Shown in pieces: positions 5,447 to 6,226 of a stretch of DNA of 6,226 nucleotides (within the stretch, counting starts at the first letter, position 1; every line of letters starts with the position of its first letter). The notes beneath the pieces are model-generated. The model was given only the letters and a program-made list of their open reading frames with translations, was not told where the DNA came from and did not search any database. This stretch comes from Actinomycetota bacterium. Lineage in GTDB: Bacteria > Actinomycetota > Actinomycetes > Streptosporangiales > Streptosporangiaceae. The position numbers and the translations under genes were made by a program. Location of the stretch: NCBI GenBank assembly GCA_003168295.1, contig PMST01000452.1:2723-8948 (forward strand), in the 5' to 3' direction.

Positions 5447-5622
5447 TATACGCCGAGCCGCGAGGCGTTCGCCTTCCAGGTGCTTGCGGTGCTGACCGGG
5501 TGGGGCTGCAACGAGCCGGACAAGCTCAACGTCAACCGGAGCAGACCGGCGGCCGGTACGGGCTGCAGGCCATGTGCGAGGCCGGCGGGATGGCTAACGC
5601 GACCGTCATCGAGTGCCTCTGA
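5447..5622 (+). pseudogene. Thiolase (acetyl-CoA acetyltransferase, FadA-like) C-terminal remnant, frameshifted and internally deleted
   Basis: Two pieces in different frames match the end of a thiolase. The first, in the frame of base 5447, reads REAFAFQVLAVL and then DKLNVN (about 5459-5536), equal to the family's NEAFA...DKVNVN. The second, in the frame of base 5539, reads EQTGGRYGLQAMCEAGG and ends ANATVIECL at TGA 5620-5622, the classic C-terminus with its catalytic Cys (codon 5575-5577). The roughly 25 residues normally between NVN and this end, including GGAIALGHP with the catalytic His, are missing at a junction near 5537-5538 that also shifts the frame. The N-terminal two thirds, with the nucleophilic Cys, are absent, since the synthetase stop is only a few bases upstream. 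It cannot make an active thiolase. The tail resembles actinobacterial FadA5/FadA6-type enzymes, by memory of the family only. Confidence 0.85.
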
Positions 5623-5686
5623 GCCAGGCCCTACCGAGAAAATCGAATCGGGATTAAACTCTGGCCTACCGGCCGCCTGAGCCAGG
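5615..5686 (+). repeat. Short degenerate direct repeats in the debris region
   Basis: GCCTCTGAGCCAGG (5615-5628, covering the thiolase-remnant stop) returns as GCCTGAGCCAGG at 5675-5686, differing by a 2-nt gap. GGCCCTACCG (5627-5636) returns as GGCCTACCG (5663-5671). The copies are about 35-60 bp apart. They look like a small imperfect duplication, or slippage and recombination scars. The stretch 5623-5721 between the two remnants holds no gene; it contains this repeat, a weak TANNNT word TAAACT (5655-5660) and the hairpin listed separately. Confidence 0.4.
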
Positions 5687-5699
5687 GCTAGGGGCCGGT
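5668..5699 (+). other. Strong bulged hairpin upstream of the 48-codon ORF
   Basis: ACCGGCC (5668-5674) pairs with GGCCGGT (5693-5699). Inside it CCT (5676-5678) pairs with AGG (5690-5692), and AGC (5680-5682) with GCT (5687-5689), leaving two single-base bulges and the loop CAGG. This is a 13-bp GC-rich stem. No T-run follows, so it is not a canonical intrinsic terminator, although high-GC actinobacteria can use such T-less hairpins. It could end transcripts of the upstream synthetase or be a 5'-end structure of a transcript started at TAAACT (5655-5660). Confidence 0.45.
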
Positions 5700-5721
5700 C
5701 GGAGCGCCCGATGGAGAGTCC

Positions 5722-5868
5722 ATGCCGACGTACCCCTACCTCACCCAGGTCGTGCACAGCGCGGCCCGGTCGCGGCCTGATCAGCCCTGCCTAATCTACG
5801 GTGAGCGCCTGGCCTACCTGCACGCCCGCCTGCGCGAGGAATACGGCAGACTTCAGGCTCCCGCATGA
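5722..5868 (+). pseudogene. 48-codon ORF resembling an acyl-CoA synthetase N-terminus, probable remnant
   Basis: ATG at 5722 with GGAGAG (5713-5718) just upstream opens a 48-residue frame ending at TGA 5866-5868. Its first 32 residues (YPYLTQVVHSAARSRPDQP, then CLIYGERLAY) read like the opening of a FadD-like synthetase: a helix followed by RPDxP and the strand before the usual RLTYAEL segment. After LAY it continues LHARLREEYGRLQAPA and stops. This may be the next helix with two residues lost, or the N-terminus joined to a C-terminal end by deletion. The adenylation motifs are all missing, so it cannot be an active ligase. The good ribosome site and the ATGA overlap with the following gene mean it may still be translated and may couple to that gene. 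It is too short for a sure family assignment. Confidence 0.5.
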
Positions 5869-6226
5869 GCGAAACCGGAGGCTTCGTGTTGAGCGAGGAC
5901 ATTGACGCCAGGCGGGAGGCGCTGCGGGCCCGCTTCCCGGTCTGGACCCCGGCCACGCTGAGCGATTTCCTGAGCAGGTCGGCGGCTGAGTACGGTGACC
6001 GCCCGTTCGTGATCACCGACGAGCGGACCCTCAGTTACGCCGAGGCCGACGCCTGGTCCGGTGAGCTAGCGGACGGCCTGGCCGCCCTGGGCGTCCGGCC
6101 CGGTGAGCGGGTCGGCATGCTGATGGCTAACTACCTGGAGTTCGTGCCGGTCAAGTTCGCGATCGCCCGGGCCGCCTCGGTCGCGATCCCGTTCAACTAC
6201 CTGTACCGGCAGGACGAGCTCGGCTA
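5865..6226 (+). CDS. Acyl-CoA synthetase / AMP-binding ligase, N-terminal part (3' end outside window)
   Basis: The frame stays open to the window end, showing 120 residues of about 510-560 expected. TLSYAEADAWSGELADGLAA, then LGVRPGERVGMLMANYLEFV and a small-residue helix ending IPFNYLYRQDELG, are the characteristic N-terminal subdomain of ANL ligases. The phosphate loop and catalytic Lys lie beyond the window. I give the ATG at 5865 because it overlaps the previous stop as ATGA. However, GGAGG (5877-5881) favours GTG 5886 or TTG 5889 in the same frame, which would drop 7-8 residues and leave a family-like start (SEDIDARREALRARF). The sequence differs clearly from the complete synthetase upstream, so this is a separate paralogue, not a tandem copy. 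It would activate an acid, possibly a different substrate of the same pathway. Confidence 0.88.
   Translation, partial: MSETGGFVLSEDIDARREALRARFPVWTPATLSDFLSRSAAEYGDRPFVITDERTLSYAEADAWSGELADGLAALGVRPGERVGMLMANYLEFVPVKFAIARAASVAIPFNYLYRQDELG

Noticed and set aside
5668..5699. Hairpin as a standard Rho-independent terminator
   Set aside because: No T-run follows on the plus strand and no A-run precedes it for the minus strand, so it is listed only as a hairpin of uncertain role.
5446..5757. Minus-strand open frame (103 codons) in the debris region
   Set aside because: The plus strand here holds recognisable thiolase and synthetase segments. The minus frame shows no family motif.

Overview
The window is very GC-rich with strong G/C bias at third codon positions, TTG and GTG starts, and short TANNNT-type -10 boxes set directly before start codons. 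This suggests a high-GC actinobacterium, but the genus cannot be named from the sequence. It contains no RNA gene, insertion sequence, CRISPR array or phage gene. I see no new defence or mobile system. It reads as a segment of a fatty-acid or steroid-like acyl-CoA catabolic region with interesting erosion and unusual expression signals.

Left part, plus strand (1-2964): the C-terminal end of a PaaG-type enoyl-CoA hydratase/isomerase (1-402), a 386-aa acyl-CoA dehydrogenase (428-1588, TTG start), and a 435-aa FAD oxidoreductase of the phytoene-desaturase-like class (1657-2964). They are close together and probably form one operon. The oxidoreductase start is preceded by a 12-codon ORF in the same frame. 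That ORF carries the only good Shine-Dalgarno sequence and ends in TGA 3 nt before the ATG.

Middle (2940-3888): a TetR-family repressor on the minus strand. Its 3' end overlaps the oxidoreductase 3' end by 25 bp. It is divergent from an acyl-CoA synthetase across a 250-bp intergenic region. Both genes look leaderless: TATAAT lies 6 nt before the tetR GTG, and TAGACT lies 7 nt before the synthetase ATG. Several palindromes in the gap could be repressor sites.

Right part, plus strand (3889-6226): a complete 518-aa acyl-CoA synthetase, then about 420 bp of debris, then the start of another acyl-CoA synthetase that runs off the window (5865-6226). The debris holds a thiolase C-terminal remnant (frameshift plus internal deletion, 5447-5622), short repeats, a strong hairpin (5668-5699), and a 48-codon ORF resembling a synthetase N-terminus (5722-5868).

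Taken together, the synthetases would activate a carboxylic acid to its CoA thioester, the acyl-CoA dehydrogenase would make the enoyl-CoA, and the hydratase/isomerase would hydrate or isomerise it. The FAD oxidoreductase may desaturate or saturate a polyprenoid, sterol-like or other hydrophobic substrate. The TetR protein probably represses the locus and responds to an acyl-CoA. The local thiolase is dead, so chain cleavage must be done by an enzyme encoded elsewhere.
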